Source: Torymus aiolomorphi | Lineage: Eukaryota; Arthropoda; Insecta; Hymenoptera; Torymidae | DNA length: 64,000 nt | NCBI GenBank assembly: GCA_036365515.1 | Contig: CM070874.1 | Coordinates: 90,726,342 to 90,790,341, forward strand | Direction of reading: 5' to 3' | Shown: positions 11,240 to 22,234 of the stretch, one piece after another | Layout: every line of letters starts with the position of its first letter | Position numbering within the stretch: the stretch's first letter is position 1 | Translations under genes and position numbers: made by a program | Notes under the pieces: model-generated | The model's input: the letters and a program-made list of their open reading frames with translations, nothing else | Databases searched by the model: none | Told to the model about the DNA's origin: nothing

Positions 11240-11482
11240 ATAGTATATTACGATACGTGTGACTAAAGTGGCTCTTTTTGGCATGGCGTGAGATTAGTGC
11301 CCGAGCACAGCGAGGGCGCTAAACGCCGTGCAATAAAGAGCCACTAAGTCACGAGTATCGTATACTATTTTATAGCACTGCCTGCCCAAAGCCCGCTGTC
11401 ACGCCTATCCGTGGCTAAAGTAGTCCTTTTTTGCACCGTGAGGTTAGCGCACGAGCGTAGCGGGCTTTGGTCATGCTATAAA
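11240..11482. repeat. Two adjacent hairpin-forming CpG-rich repeats
   Basis: The first hairpin runs from tacgatacgtgtgac to gtcacgagtatcgta (about 11247-11365), with inner pairing of gtggctcttt and aaagagccac. The second runs from ttttatagca with cccaaagcccgct to agcgggctttgg with tgctataaaa (about 11372-11482). Both contain a cccgagc/gcgagg-type core. They are probably MITEs. Confidence 0.6.
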
Positions 11483-11683
11483 AATGTTAAATTAGTACAA
11501 AAAAGTAAATTTAACTTTATTTACAAATAAGAATAACTTAATATTTAAAATTAGGATTAATTTTGCTTCCTCCTAGAGGAAGCTTTGTAATAGTAAAATT
11601 TTAAGTTTCGTTAAATTGCTCTAGAATCATGATTAGAGGTGTTAAAAGTTTGAATCATATGATTTTAGAAAATGTCTGCATGG

Positions 11684-11720
11684 ATGCGTGTGTGTGCGTG
11701 CGCGTGTGTGTATGTGTGTC
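11684..11720. repeat. (TGTG/TGCG)n microsatellite abutting the LINE 3' end
   Basis: A run of alternating gtgtgtgtgcgtgcgcgtg leads directly into the 3' end of the minus-strand LINE. On the minus strand this is an ACAC/ACAT/ACGC repeat. R1-clade Waldo elements are known to insert into ACAY repeats, so this may be the original target. Confidence 0.5.
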
Positions 11721-11936
11721 TTTTATTACTTTTTTATAGGAGGAGGAAATGCTTTATGCACCGTAAGTACCGTGGACCCGTGTGTCGGACTGTACTGGAC
11801 CTCCCGACTAAAACCCTATAACCTCATCGTCATATTGGCCTTACGTTGCCCCCGCGGAACCACCGCTAAGCATTACTTCGCGAGGGCGGCCACAGCTTTT
11901 TAGCTTTTCCACGATTTCTGATGTTCATCCTCTCTT

Positions 11937-12210
11937 GGTATTGTTAACGAGGAACCGTTATTGTTGGTCCCCTGGTTCCTGCTCTTCTTCTTGTAGCCTC
12001 GTCATAGCGGTTGTGACGGAACTGCTGATCGCAGTCCAGTTTTCCTCCTCCTCCAGCATCAATTCCACGACGGTCTCTGAAGTAAGTGATGATCCTAGTT
12101 CCTTCAGTTCCTTTCTCTCTTCAGCAAAGCGCAGGCACCAGAAGAATACGTGTTCTACGTCCTCTGGCACCCCGTGTCCTGCTGGGCACTCTAGTGATTC
12201 ATCGTGCTTA
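11937..12210 (-). pseudogene. R1-clade LINE ORF2 C-terminal fragment
   Basis: Read on the minus strand, this gives a Cys/His-containing end typical of R1-clade ORF2: a CPAGHG-like start, then EDVEHVFFWCLRFAEERKEL. The E-HVFFxCxRF pattern is the usual C-terminal CCHC-like motif of that clade. An acidic stretch of Glu residues follows. It belongs to the same decayed element as the reverse transcriptase upstream. Confidence 0.7.
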
Positions 12211-12438
12211 AACCAGTGAAGTTATGCTCGGAAGCACCCATGATTGGAGATGGTCTGAGTCAGGTATTATATGACTTCCCCATATTTACGGTTCACTCAG
12301 TTATCAACCTGAGGGATGAGACGATGTGTCCACCTCTCCTTCTCAGATGCGTTCCACTTCTTTTGCCAACGTTGGAGGCTATCCTGCCTCATGATCTTCT
12401 TTAACTCCTTTTGTTCTCCGAGGATACTGCTTCGTTGC

Positions 12439-13122
12439 TCACACAGCTGCTTCTCTCCATGCCAGTATCTCAATGGGCATCATCAGGCCTGCGATGACAC
12501 ACACGGCATCATCTGATACCGTGCGGAAGGCACTGGATACCCTGAGAATACTGAGCCGGTTGATTGCTGCCATCTTGCGTCGATACTTCTCAATCTTGAG
12601 GGCTTCGCCCCAGATGGCTATTCCATATGTGAGTATGGAAGTCACCACTGAAGCTAAAAGTTTACTTCGAGGTTGACGAGGTCCACCTATATTTGGCATG
12701 AGCCTCGCTAACGCAGTGGCCGCTCTAGCTGTCTTGGCTACAGAGTATTCTACATGAGCCTTAAAGCTCATAATACCTAATAAAAGGCTGAAAAGTGATG
12801 GTGCACTATCCCACCCTACTAAAAATCTCACGAGATTTTTCATATGCATGATAGAGAGTTGCACTTCTTCGTAACAGTCTCCGAAGATACGCCGAATTTT
12901 CTCCATGTGCTTTCCAGTTATAACCAGCCCCGCGTCGTCCGCAAAGGCCACCATCTCGGCTTCTAGTGGCAGCTGAATCTTGAGTAGATCATCATACATG
13001 ATATTCCACAGAGGAAATCCCAACACCGAGCCCTGCGAGACTCCCCCAGTGATCTGATATTCTTTTGGGCCGTTTTCTGTGTCATACACTAGTAGTTGGT
13101 TCTCCAAGTAGCTCTTGATCAT
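12439..13122 (-). pseudogene. R1-clade LINE reverse transcriptase fragment
   Basis: A 227-residue open stretch on the minus strand contains GVSQGSVLGFPLWNIMYDDL, matching RT block 4 of R1-clade enzymes, where a Pro is usual in place of the Phe or next to it. It also has VAFADDAGLVI, the catalytic FADD motif of the palm. The thumb region follows, with YSVAKTARAATALARLMPN. The upstream fingers lie in another frame at 13146-13400 and the frame breaks again at 12439, so this is a decayed copy. Two of the three catalytic aspartates are visible in FADD. Confidence 0.8.
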
Positions 13123-14082
13123 ATTCTTCAGATATGCCGGTATGCCTAGCTTATCCAGCGCCAGGCAGATGTTTTCCTCACATTCCTCACATCAAAGGTT
13201 ACGAGCAGACAATAGTTGTTGCTCCCGCATTTCCACCGCTTTCCAGAGATAGCCTCCTCCTCTTTACCGATAACTTGGTTGATATAGCGTCGAGCGCCGA
13301 TCTTCTCTTCCTGAAACCGTACTGGTTGTCTGCTAGGAGACGTCAATAAGCGCCTCGATCGGGTTGGAAATAGAACACTCCAGCGTTTTCCCGGGCGCAT
13401 CTAGCATGCACAATGGGCGATAGGATGACGGTTCATCCGGTGGTTTGTTGCCCTTGGGCAAGAGTACAAGTCTCTGCCACTTCCATCACTCGGGGAAGGT
13501 CCCCTCTGCAAGGCATGTATTGTACGTGTCTAGAAATATCTCGGGAGTCGCCTTGACTGCCGCCTTCAAAGCCACGTTGGGGATGTTGTCCATTCCAGGT
13601 GCCTTGCTGTTTCCAACTCTTTTGTTTCACTTGATAGCTGAAGGGCTCTTGCTTCGGGAATAGACTACTGTCGATCTTGTCAAGTTCCTCGGTGCATGTT
13701 ATTTGTTGTCTTGACTGACTATTGAGCCGAGCCATGACGACCTTGTAAGGTCTTCCCCAGGGATCTTCGTCATCTATCCCGAGCAGCTCAGTCCAATACT
13801 GCCGCTTGCTTAGCTTGATAGCTTTGGTCAGTTTGGATCTCGCCAATTTGAATTTCTCCTCCAATTCAGGAAAGGTGGGTTTCCCCCTGGCTCGCTAAGA
13901 TAGCCTTTTCGCCTTGTGGCACTCCACACGGAGTTGTGCGGTTCTATCACTCCACCAGTAGACTGGTGTGTGAGGATTCCCATTTCCTCTCTTCGGCATG
14001 GCGGCATCACAAGCACTTGCCACCTTACGCATTACGTTTTCCACTTTCTCTTCAGCTGATGACCCCTCGGCACAGCCTCCTT

Positions 14083-14581
14083 TCATACAGATACGAATGG
14101 CAACTGCATCGAAGGCGCTTGGTTTCCTGCCGATGAACTTGTTTTTCTTTGGTGGTCGGTTCTCCGACTCTGTTGTGCAACTCTCCAGGCTATGGCACAA
14201 TGGTCACTCGGTGTGCAGGTGTCAGACACCCTCCAGCAGGCATTACCTTTGAGAAGGTCGCTGACGAACGTGAGGTCTATCATCGAACTGGCTTCATCTC
14301 TGATGAAGGTTGGCTTTTCCCCGTCGTTGAGCAGTGTGAGATCCAGCACGGAGAACGTTTCCAACAGTGTTTGTCCTCTCTTCTTCGTCTCCTTGCTGCC
14401 CCATTTCACTGCCCATGCGTTGAAGTCTCCCGCAATGGCCACTGGAATTCGGTTTCTGGCGTCTTCGACGATTCGGTCTAATATCCTCTCGAAGTCTTCC
14501 TTAGGCATGCTCGGTGACATGTAGCAGCTATAAAAATATACGCCTCTGATCTTTACCCTCACGAAGGCCTCCTCAGGACTT
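14083..14581 (-). pseudogene. R1-clade LINE endonuclease fragment
   Basis: The minus strand encodes the middle and end of an apurinic/apyrimidinic-type endonuclease: SCYMSPSMPKEDFERIL, then VAIAGDFNAWAVKWGS (the GDFNAW motif with catalytic Asp and Asn), SMIDLTFVSD and CTPSDHCAIAW, which holds the SDH catalytic pair. The N-terminal third is absent, because the LINE is joined at 14581 to the BEL LTR. The open frame that continues into the LTR is fortuitous. A linker with KKNKFIGRKPSAFD follows in another frame at about 13895-14200. Confidence 0.8.
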
Positions 14582-15569
14582 TTCGTGCAGTATAGTCGCG
14601 AGATTGCTATCTTTCTCACACTCTCATATGCAAATATGAGAGATATTAATTTGATTAGGGTGTAGTGAGACAAATTCAAGGAAGAAGACGGAAGTGGATC
14701 AAGGACTCGCTCTCTCTGAAACCAGCCTTGCCACGAGAAACATCTCTCCGCTGTGCACCTGCTATCGTTCATCGGAAAACTCTCAACGCAAATTCACTGG
14801 ATCACTCACTTGGGACTCTCATCGCTTCTACATTCTCGCTCAACCATCACACATCAAAAGGCATCTCCGATTAATATAATCGGTGCTCCTGCCAGGTAAC
14901 ATCTCTCACTCCACACGAGGTCAGGTAGCAACTACTTGTTGGCCATTTTGAACGCCATTACTTCGTTGGCAAAACTCAAAGCAACAAATCAATAACATTT
15001 GTTTGCTGGTTATACTAGTTCATCGTGCTGAGCCGAGAAAGAAGAACTTCATTGGACAGACTCACTCACAAGGATAGGGCACACTCATCTCATTGAAATC
15101 ATCGTAGAAAACTTAACAGGTTAGTAATCTCTCATATGAGATTCATACTATAATACAGTAATTGCTTTACTGAATTACACTCACTAAGTGGACATGATTT
15201 AGCATTCATGTCAAAGTGTAATGAAACCAGTGAAAAACTCAACAAACAGTGCTACGATAAACTCGCCTCTTTTATTCATGAATAATCTCAACCAACCAGT
15301 TAGTGGCTTAGACTTCATTTAATAAAATATAGTGAATTTAGAAATCATTTATCGTTCAATCACCTTTATTTAATATTGTACTCTACTCTAGTCATCAAAA
15401 TAGTTTATTTTTATATTCTTGTTATAACCAGTGTAATTTAATGTAATTATTAAGGCCAAATATGACTGTGAAAAATATAACATGAAGTTTATATATAAAT
15501 TGTGTTCGACTCAACTTATTTCATCACCCACAGCATGTTACTCATTTAAACTTATGGAATTCTCAAACA
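14582..15569 (+). repeat. BEL 5' LTR, truncated at its 5' end
   Basis: This matches 21249-22234 closely. The complete 3' LTR begins 122 bp earlier with TGTTTGGGAATTC, which is absent here. The left junction to the LINE falls at ttcgtgcag. Four bases, ttcg, could have come from either side, suggesting a microhomology-joined deletion. The LTR ends in ctcaaaca at 15569. Confidence 0.9.
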
Positions 15570-15572
15570 TTT

Positions 15573-15590
15573 TGGTCCTTCGAGCCGGAT
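15573..15590 (+). other. Primer-binding site, tRNA-Tyr type
   Basis: The sequence tggtccttcgagccggat lies three bases after the LTR end. It is complementary to the 3' end of animal tRNA-Tyr (acceptor stem GGCTCGAAGGA plus CCA). It would prime minus-strand synthesis. Confidence 0.75.
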
Positions 15591-15660
15591 ATACATGCTG
15601 TGGTGTGAATCGAGCCAGTGAATAAATACTCATTTGTGAAAAACTCAACAGGACTTGACA

Positions 15661-17172
15661 ATGCCAACCACCAAGGATGAAGTCAAGGACTTGAAGAAGC
15701 ATAAAGATTCTTCCGCCTCTGACAAAGAGGATGACATCCAGAAGGAGAAGGAGGATTCTGCGACTCCAAGCACCTCAGCTGAAATGAAGGGGGCAGCTAA
15801 GCGGACTGACAGCCGCCAACTCAATGTGCCTGGACTCATTGTGGTTGACACCCATGTCAGGACTCGTTCAAAGTCTCCAGAGTCAATTCCGGCTTCTTTT
15901 CTCTGCAAGGTGAACTCTCAGTATCTGCAGCTTGATTCATTGGAACGGATTATTGCGTACATCAGGATTAGGAAGGAAACTGCCACTCTTCCAGTGATAC
16001 TGGCTTGGAAGCAGGATGCTGAGGAGCTATACTCCTTCTATAAAAACGATCATGCAGTCATCGAAGCAAGTTGTCCAGCAGCCTTCGCAGACAACGATTA
16101 CTTCAAGTCAGCATTTCACAAGTCAATCCATGAATCATACCATACTATTGTGTTCGAGGTTAGCAGTTTAGAGGCAAACTGGAAGTCCAAGCAACATATC
16201 ACTCAGCCAATCATCGGAGAAACTCAACATACTCATTTAAGCAAGCTGCCAGAAATAAAGCTGCCCACCTTCAATGGAACATACACGGAGTGGCCTTCTT
16301 ACAAGGAAATGTTCTCTGGTTTAATCCTTAATCGGCCTGGACTCAAGAATTATGAGAAGCTACACTACCTGCGCAGCTCTCTCAGCGGAACACCACTCAC
16401 ACTAATACAAGGATTTTCACTCAGTGATGAGTCTCTAACACCCGCATGGACTACACTAGTGACGAGGTTTGAAAATAAACGGGTATTATTAAATGATCAG
16501 CTTGATCATTTATCTGAATTAACTGCTGTTCCCTTCAAAAATCCGGCCACACTCAACACATTGATCTCGGAGATATAAAAAATTAGAAAATCACTCCACA
16601 TGTTGGTACCGCAAGAGCAGCTAGGAGATTGTATATTAGCTCATCGCCTGTCAAAGCTAATTGACAGGTCAACTCGAGAAGCATGGGAGACTTCTCGCGT
16701 TTCCAACACTGAGCTGCCAACTTTTGAGGAATTTGAGTCCTTCCTGATCACGCGGGTGCATGCTTTGGAAATAGCAGCTGATTCACCAACATCCACTCAG
16801 AAGCCTACTATCACTCAAACCTCAAAACCATCAAAGAGTCTTCACGTCACCAGTCCAACTCAACCACGGCAAAACTCACATAAGGTGACACACTCAACGA
16901 GGATTTCACAACATCCATGCACGTATTGTGGTTACTCGCATTTTATTGTGGCTTGTCCAAAGTTCAAACTGCTGAATGAACAACAGCGGAGAAAATTTGT
17001 AATGGAAAGGCCGCTGTGCTACAACTGCCTCGGCCTTCACTCAGCGAAGAATTGCAAGTCACAATACAAGTGCAGGACTTGTAACGGAAATCACCACACC
17101 ATGATTCATGTGCCACGAGATCCAAATGGCAAAACTCAAACCATCTCTTCAAGCGGTTCAACTCAAGTTTAG
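15661..17172 (+). pseudogene. BEL gag-like region
   Basis: Gag begins at the ATG at 15661 after the leader. A charged N-terminus is followed by the BEL gag core, with LPEIKLPTFNGTYTEWPSYK and LNRPGLKNYEKLHYLR (residues about 195-240), a segment typical of the DUF1759 family. Two or three CCHC-type knuckles follow near residues 420-480: CTYCGYSHFIVAC, CYNCLGLHSAKNC and CRTCNGNHHTMIH. The frame has an in-frame TAA at 16576-16578 and continues afterwards in the same frame. A TAG at 17170-17172 lies between the knuckles and the protease. That one could be a natural gag stop or another mutation, since most BEL elements encode one polyprotein. Confidence 0.88.
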
Positions 17173-19683
17173 GACAACGGTGCAATCATCTTACATCACG
17201 GTCAAACTCAATATGATTACTCAACTCAACTCACTTTACTTGCAACTGCATTGGCATGGTACGACTCACCGGTGACATCTCATAAATTAAGAATACTCAT
17301 TGACTCAGGCTCGGAACTCTCATTCATCTCCAAGGATTCTGTGGATTTACTCAACATTAAGCGGCAATACTCAACTATACCAATCCTTGGAGTTGGCGGC
17401 ACGCACTCAACTCAAACTCTTCGAAAGGCTCAACTCACCTTACGCACCATCTACAAAAATCTCACGTTTCGGATCACAGCTCATATTATACGCCAAGTCT
17501 CAACACTATTACCATCAGAAGAATGTGAGCAACATCAGTGGCAACATACAGAGAAACTCAACTTGGCTGATCCGACATTCTGGAAACCTCAACCAGTAGA
17601 TGTACTTATCGGAGCGGACTATTACGGCCAAATCATCAAACCGAACCTAATAAAGAGGAGTGCGATTGAACCTGTCGCACAATTGTCAATTTTCGGCTGG
17701 CTGCTAATAAGTCCATCAAACTCAGCTGTGCAATCCAAGGTAGTCCATCATACAACGGCCTCACTCAACACTGAAGATTTGCAGGAACTACTCATACGCT
17801 TTTGGGTTCAAGAAGAACCACCGCCAGCATCTGCAGTCAAACTCAACAAGGAAGAAGCATTGTGTGAACAACACTTTGTTGAAACTCACACGAGAGATAC
17901 TCATGGACGTTACCAAGTCAGATTACCTCTCACAAACTCTGCAGACGTACTTGGAAACTCATTTGGAAAAGCTCAAGCGTGCCTCAGGAGAATACTCACA
18001 AAATGCAATCAAAAAAGCATCTACAAGGACAGGTACTATGCTTTCATGGATGAATACTGCAAATTGGGCCACATGGTGCGGATCCCTCAACAGGAAATCT
18101 CTGCCAAACCATCTTACTATCTTCCTCACCATGGAGTATTACAAGAAGATAGTTTAACGACAAAACTCAGAGCAGTATTCAACGGTTCAGCACTCACGAA
18201 AAATGGAAACTCACTCAACGACATCATGTATACTGGACCTAATCTCTCACCCAACATTGTGGATGTTCTCATCTGGATTCGAACTCACCCATTTGTCTTC
18301 TCAACTGACATTACAAAAATGTATCGTCAGATCAAGGTTCACCCTCAAGATTGGAACCTGCAGCGCATTTTATCGGTAGATGAAACGGGTCAACTCACTC
18401 ACTTCCACTTGACTACAGTCACCTACGGAACACGAGCAGCTCCTTACTTAGCAATTCGGACACTTCTTCAGCTGGTAACGGATGAAGGAGCCAATTATCC
18501 ACTTGCCATTGATTCACTCCTCTTTGGAAGGTATGTGGATGACATCTTCGGTGGAGCTGCATCAAAGGAGAGTCTCATTGAAAATGCCAAGCAGTTAACC
18601 GCATTATGCAAGGCGGGCGGTTTTCCATTAGCAAAATGGAACTCAAACTCGTCTGGCTTCCTCAAGGAATTTCTCTACGAGCCACCAGCTAAAGAAGCTG
18701 TGCCTCTAGATGATTGCGCTACCAACATACTCGGGATGAAATGGCTCCCACGCTCGGACAAACTCACCTTCAGAACAACTCTACCACCTCACCAGAAAAT
18801 GATAACAAAACGGATTATACTCTCTGAAGTATCCCAACTCTACGATCCCATAGGAATAATTTCACCGGTCATAATCACATCGAAAATCCTCCTACAAGAA
18901 CTGTGGCTTTACAAACTTTCTTGGGACGACTCACTGCCAGACTCAACTGTGAAGAAATGGCTGCACATCCGGGAATATCTCAACAACCTGGACACTATCA
19001 CCATACCAAGGTGGTTAGGAATTCAGGAGGACTCAGTTGTGGAACTTCATGGCTTCTCGGATGCTTCACAACAGGCAATGGCTGCAGTTCCATACATTAA
19101 ATCCACAACACTTACATCTCGCTCAACTTCGTCATTTCTCATCTCCAAAACAAAGGTGGCACCACTCAAACGACTGTCAATCCCACGATTGGAATTGGGA
19201 GCGGCAGTACTACTCACGAAGCTGGCAAAACATGTTTTGGACAATTCACGATTGCCAATCTCACACATACATTTGTGGACAGACTCTAAGGTAGCACTCA
19301 CATGGATACGCTCACACCCCTCAAAATGGAAGGACTTCGTTGGAAATAGAGTTGCCTTAATACAAGAACTCATTCCAACAGCACAATAGAGACATGTGCC
19401 TGGAGCAGACAATCCAGCGGATTGTGCCTCGCGCGGATTACTCACTTCGCAACTCAGAAAGCATCACTCATGGTGGCATGGACCAAGTTGGCTCTGCCAG
19501 GAGGAATCAGCTTGGCCTTCTCAAGCAACCTCTATACAAGAAACCAACCTTCCAGAAATGCGGGCTAAAGTCACACTCACCGCAGCCAAGTCAAACTCAA
19601 GCAAATTGTGGGACATCATCGATCATTACTCATCACTCACTCAACTCATAAGAATAACTGGATGGGTAATGGATCGCCTGTGA
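17173..19683 (+). pseudogene. BEL pol: protease, reverse transcriptase, RNase H
   Basis: The region continues in the gag frame. An aspartic protease motif (ILIDSGSELSFIS, active site DSG) comes first. The reverse transcriptase has RAVFNGSALTKNGNSLNDIM, FSTDITKMYRQIKV and the catalytic FGRYVDDIFGG. An RNase H-like domain has FSDASQQAMAA, IPRLELGAAVLL and LWTDSKVALTWI. An in-frame TAG at 19387-19389 falls just before HVPGADNPADCASRG. The frame closes at TGA 19681-19683, where the downstream part shifts by one base. These lesions make pol inactive, although all visible catalytic motifs are kept. Confidence 0.92.
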
Positions 19684-21097
19684 TCAATTCAAGGCTAAAG
19701 AAAAAACTTACCATGAATCGAAACTCACTACTGATTTACTCATCAAGGCAAAACTCTTCTGGGTCAAGAACATTCAGCAGGTTCATTTCCACTCAGAACT
19801 TATTATGCTGAAAAATTCTCAAGTCCCAAGAAATCATGTCCTCAACCGATTGACTGCCTACATAGACTCAACAGGAATTGTTCGAGTAGGAGGGCGGCTT
19901 CAAAAAACTCAACTCGATCATCACTCAAAACACCCAGCAATTATACCACGGAGCAGTCAACTCACCTCACTGATCATTCGGAACGCTCATCTCTCAACTC
20001 TGCACGGTGGCGCTCAACTCACCCTGGCACACACTCGGCAGGAATTTTGGATAATCGGAGGCAGAGCACCGGTCAAGTCACATATTTTAAAGTGTGTGAC
20101 TTGTGCAAGGTATCGGGCTCAACGGGCTCAGCAACTCATGGGGCAATTACCCATGGCCAGGGTCACCTCATCACCACCTTTCACTCACACTGGGATCGAC
20201 TACGCCGGGCCAATCACCATTAACTCATGGAAAGGTCGTGGATCCAAAACATACAAATGCTGGATTTGTATCTTTGTGTGCTTCTCAACGTCAGCTGTTC
20301 ATCTAGAACTGGTCAGTGACTACTCAACGGACGGATTCTTAGCGGCATATAGACGGTTCACCTCAAGGAGAGGGATACCCTCTAAACTATACTCAGACTG
20401 CGGAACAAACTTCATCGGAGCAGCAAAGGAACTGAAGATCCTATTCTCACAAAACCAACATGAAAACTCAATCGTGTACAACTCACTAGCCAACGAGGGA
20501 ACCCAATGGATATTCAACCCACCTGCTGCACCTCACATGGGAGGCAAGTGGGAAGCAGTCGTGAAATCAGTTAAATTTCACCTGCAACGGACCATTGGGG
20601 ACACTTTACTCACCTTTGAAGCTTCAGCTACCTTGCTCACTCAAATAGAAGCATTACTCAACTCAAGGCCGCTAGAACCACTCAGTGAAGACCCAGAAGA
20701 TGTCAATCCACTCACACCCGGACATTTTCTCATCGGCAAGGCATTGAACTCAGTGCCTGAACCAAGCTTATTAAATCTCAACGAATCAAGGTTTTCCAAG
20801 TGGCAACTCATTCAACGGATCACTCAGCAATTTTGGAAACATTGGTCAACTCAATACCTTCAACGGCTTCAATCTATTTCTAAATGGCATCATCCCTCTC
20901 ATGAGATAAAAGTGGGTTCCATGGTTCTACTCACGGACGAACACTCACCACCAAGCAAATGGCCACTCGCAAGAGTCACTCAACTTCACCCTGGAACTGA
21001 CAATCTCATCAGAGTTGTAACAATCAAGACGGCCACCACTCAACTCACACGCCCAATTGCAAAACTCGCCATCTTGCCAGTGCCAACCGGAAATTAA
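19684..21097 (+). pseudogene. BEL pol: integrase
   Basis: This part lies one base out of frame with the upstream pol. It holds the integrase-type zinc region (LIIRNAHLSTLHGG and CVTCARYRAQ), then the catalytic core with the three acidic residues visible in HTGIDYAGPI, YSDCGTNFIGAA and PHMGGKWEAVVKS. The C-terminal part carries VGSMVLLTDEHSPPSKWPLA, as in other BEL/Pao integrases. It ends with TAA at 21095-21097. No envelope-like frame follows; only about 30 bases separate the stop from the 3' LTR. Confidence 0.9.
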
Positions 21098-21106
21098 ATC
21101 AACCTG

Positions 21107-21126
21107 GCGGTTGATGGCGGGCGGAA
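21107..21126 (+). other. Polypurine-like tract before the 3' LTR
   Basis: The purine-rich run ggttgatggcgggcggaa immediately precedes TGTTTGGG, the start of the 3' LTR. This is where plus-strand priming is expected. Confidence 0.55.
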
Positions 21127-22234
21127 TGTTTGGGAATTCAGCAATTTGAATTCCCGCGGTTCCACTCAGCTCGGCTCGACTCACGGCGCAGCCACGGCGC
21201 GGCAGCACCTCGCGGCGTCTCGGCGGAACAGCTGAGACGCTATACTGATTCGTGCAGTATAGTCGCGAGATTGCTATCTTTCTCACACTCTCATATGCAA
21301 ATATGAGAGATATTAATTTGATTAGGGTGTAGTGAGACAAATTCAAGGAAGAAGACGGAAGTGGATCAAGGACTCGCTCTCTCTGAAACCAGCCTCGACA
21401 CGAGAAACATCTCTCCGCTGTGCACCTGCTATCGTTCATCGGAAAACTCTCAATGCAAATTCACTGGATCACTCACTTGGGACTCTCATCGCTTCTATAT
21501 TCTCGCTCAACCATCACACATCAAAAGGCATCTCCGATTAATATAATCGCTGCTCCTGCCAGGTAACATCTCTCACTCCACACGAGGTCAGGTAGCAACC
21601 ACTTGTTGGCCATTTTGAACGCCATTACTTCGTTGGCAAAACTCAAAGCAACAAATCAATAACATTTGTTTGCTGGTTATACTAGTTCATCGTGCTGAGC
21701 CGAGAAAGAAGAACTTCATTGGACAGACTCACTCACAAGGACAGGACACACTCATCTCATTGAAATCATCGTAGAAAACTCAACAGGTTAGTAATCCCTC
21801 ATATGGGATTCATACTATAATACAAATTGCTTTACTGAATTACACTCACTAAGTGGACATGATTTAGCATTCATGTCAAAGTGTAATGAAACCAGTGAAA
21901 AACTCAACAAACAGTGCTACGATAAACTCGCCTCTTTTATTCATGAATAATCTCAACCAACCAGTTAGTCGCTTAGACTTCATTTAATAAAATATAGTGA
22001 ATTTAGAAATCATTTATCGTTCAATCACCTTTATTTAATATTGTACTCTACTCTAGTCATCAAAATAGTTTATTTTTATATTCTTGTTATAACCAGTGTA
22101 ATTTAATGTAATTATTAAGGCCAAATATGACTGTGAAAAATATAACATGAAGTTTATATATAAATTGTGTTCGACTCAACTTATTTCATCACCCACAGCA
22201 TGTTACTCATTTAAACTTATGGAATTCTCAAACA
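21127..22234 (+). repeat. BEL 3' LTR, complete
   Basis: It starts TGTTTGGGAATTC and ends GAATTCTCAAACA, which are near-perfect inverted ends with the canonical TG and CA. Its length is 1,108 bp. The first 122 bp, GC-rich and including ggcgcagccacggcgcggca, have no counterpart in the 5' LTR. Confidence 0.88.

Larger units (their letters stand above)
11721..14581 (-). mobile_element. Decayed R1-clade non-LTR retrotransposon, 5'-truncated
   Basis: On the minus strand this holds the second ORF of an R1-type LINE in several frames: an endonuclease (14581 to about 14083), a linker region (about 14200-13430), a reverse transcriptase (about 13400-12439) and a C-terminal zinc-knuckle-like end (about 12210-11937). 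The frames are broken by shifts and stops, so it is a pseudogene. Its 5' part, including ORF1 and the endonuclease N-terminus, is missing, because the sequence is cut at 14581 where the BEL LTR begins. The 3' end abuts a CA-rich microsatellite. Confidence 0.8.
14582..22234 (+). mobile_element. BEL/Pao LTR retrotransposon with truncated 5' LTR
   Basis: The element has two LTRs, a primer-binding site, gag, protease, reverse transcriptase, RNase H and integrase, in BEL/Pao order, and a purine-rich tract before the 3' LTR. Coding sequence is interrupted by in-frame stops at 16576, 17170 and 19387 and by one frameshift near 19680, so this copy is non-functional. The 3' LTR is complete (1,108 bp). 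The 5' LTR lacks its first 122 bp. The retained parts of the LTRs differ at roughly a dozen positions plus one 2-base indel in about 985 bp, pointing to a fairly recent insertion. Flanks are unrelated LINE fragments and no target duplication is visible. Confidence 0.93.

Noticed and set aside
14586..15569. Taking 14586 as the true start of the BEL LTR (TG...CA)
   Set aside because: The 3' LTR extends 126 bases further to TGTTTGGGAATTC, which pairs with the CAAACA end and follows a purine tract. The TG at 14586 is internal.
20945..21439. Minus-strand frame spanning the end of BEL integrase and the LTR
   Set aside because: It is antisense to the integrase and matches only itself in the other LTR.
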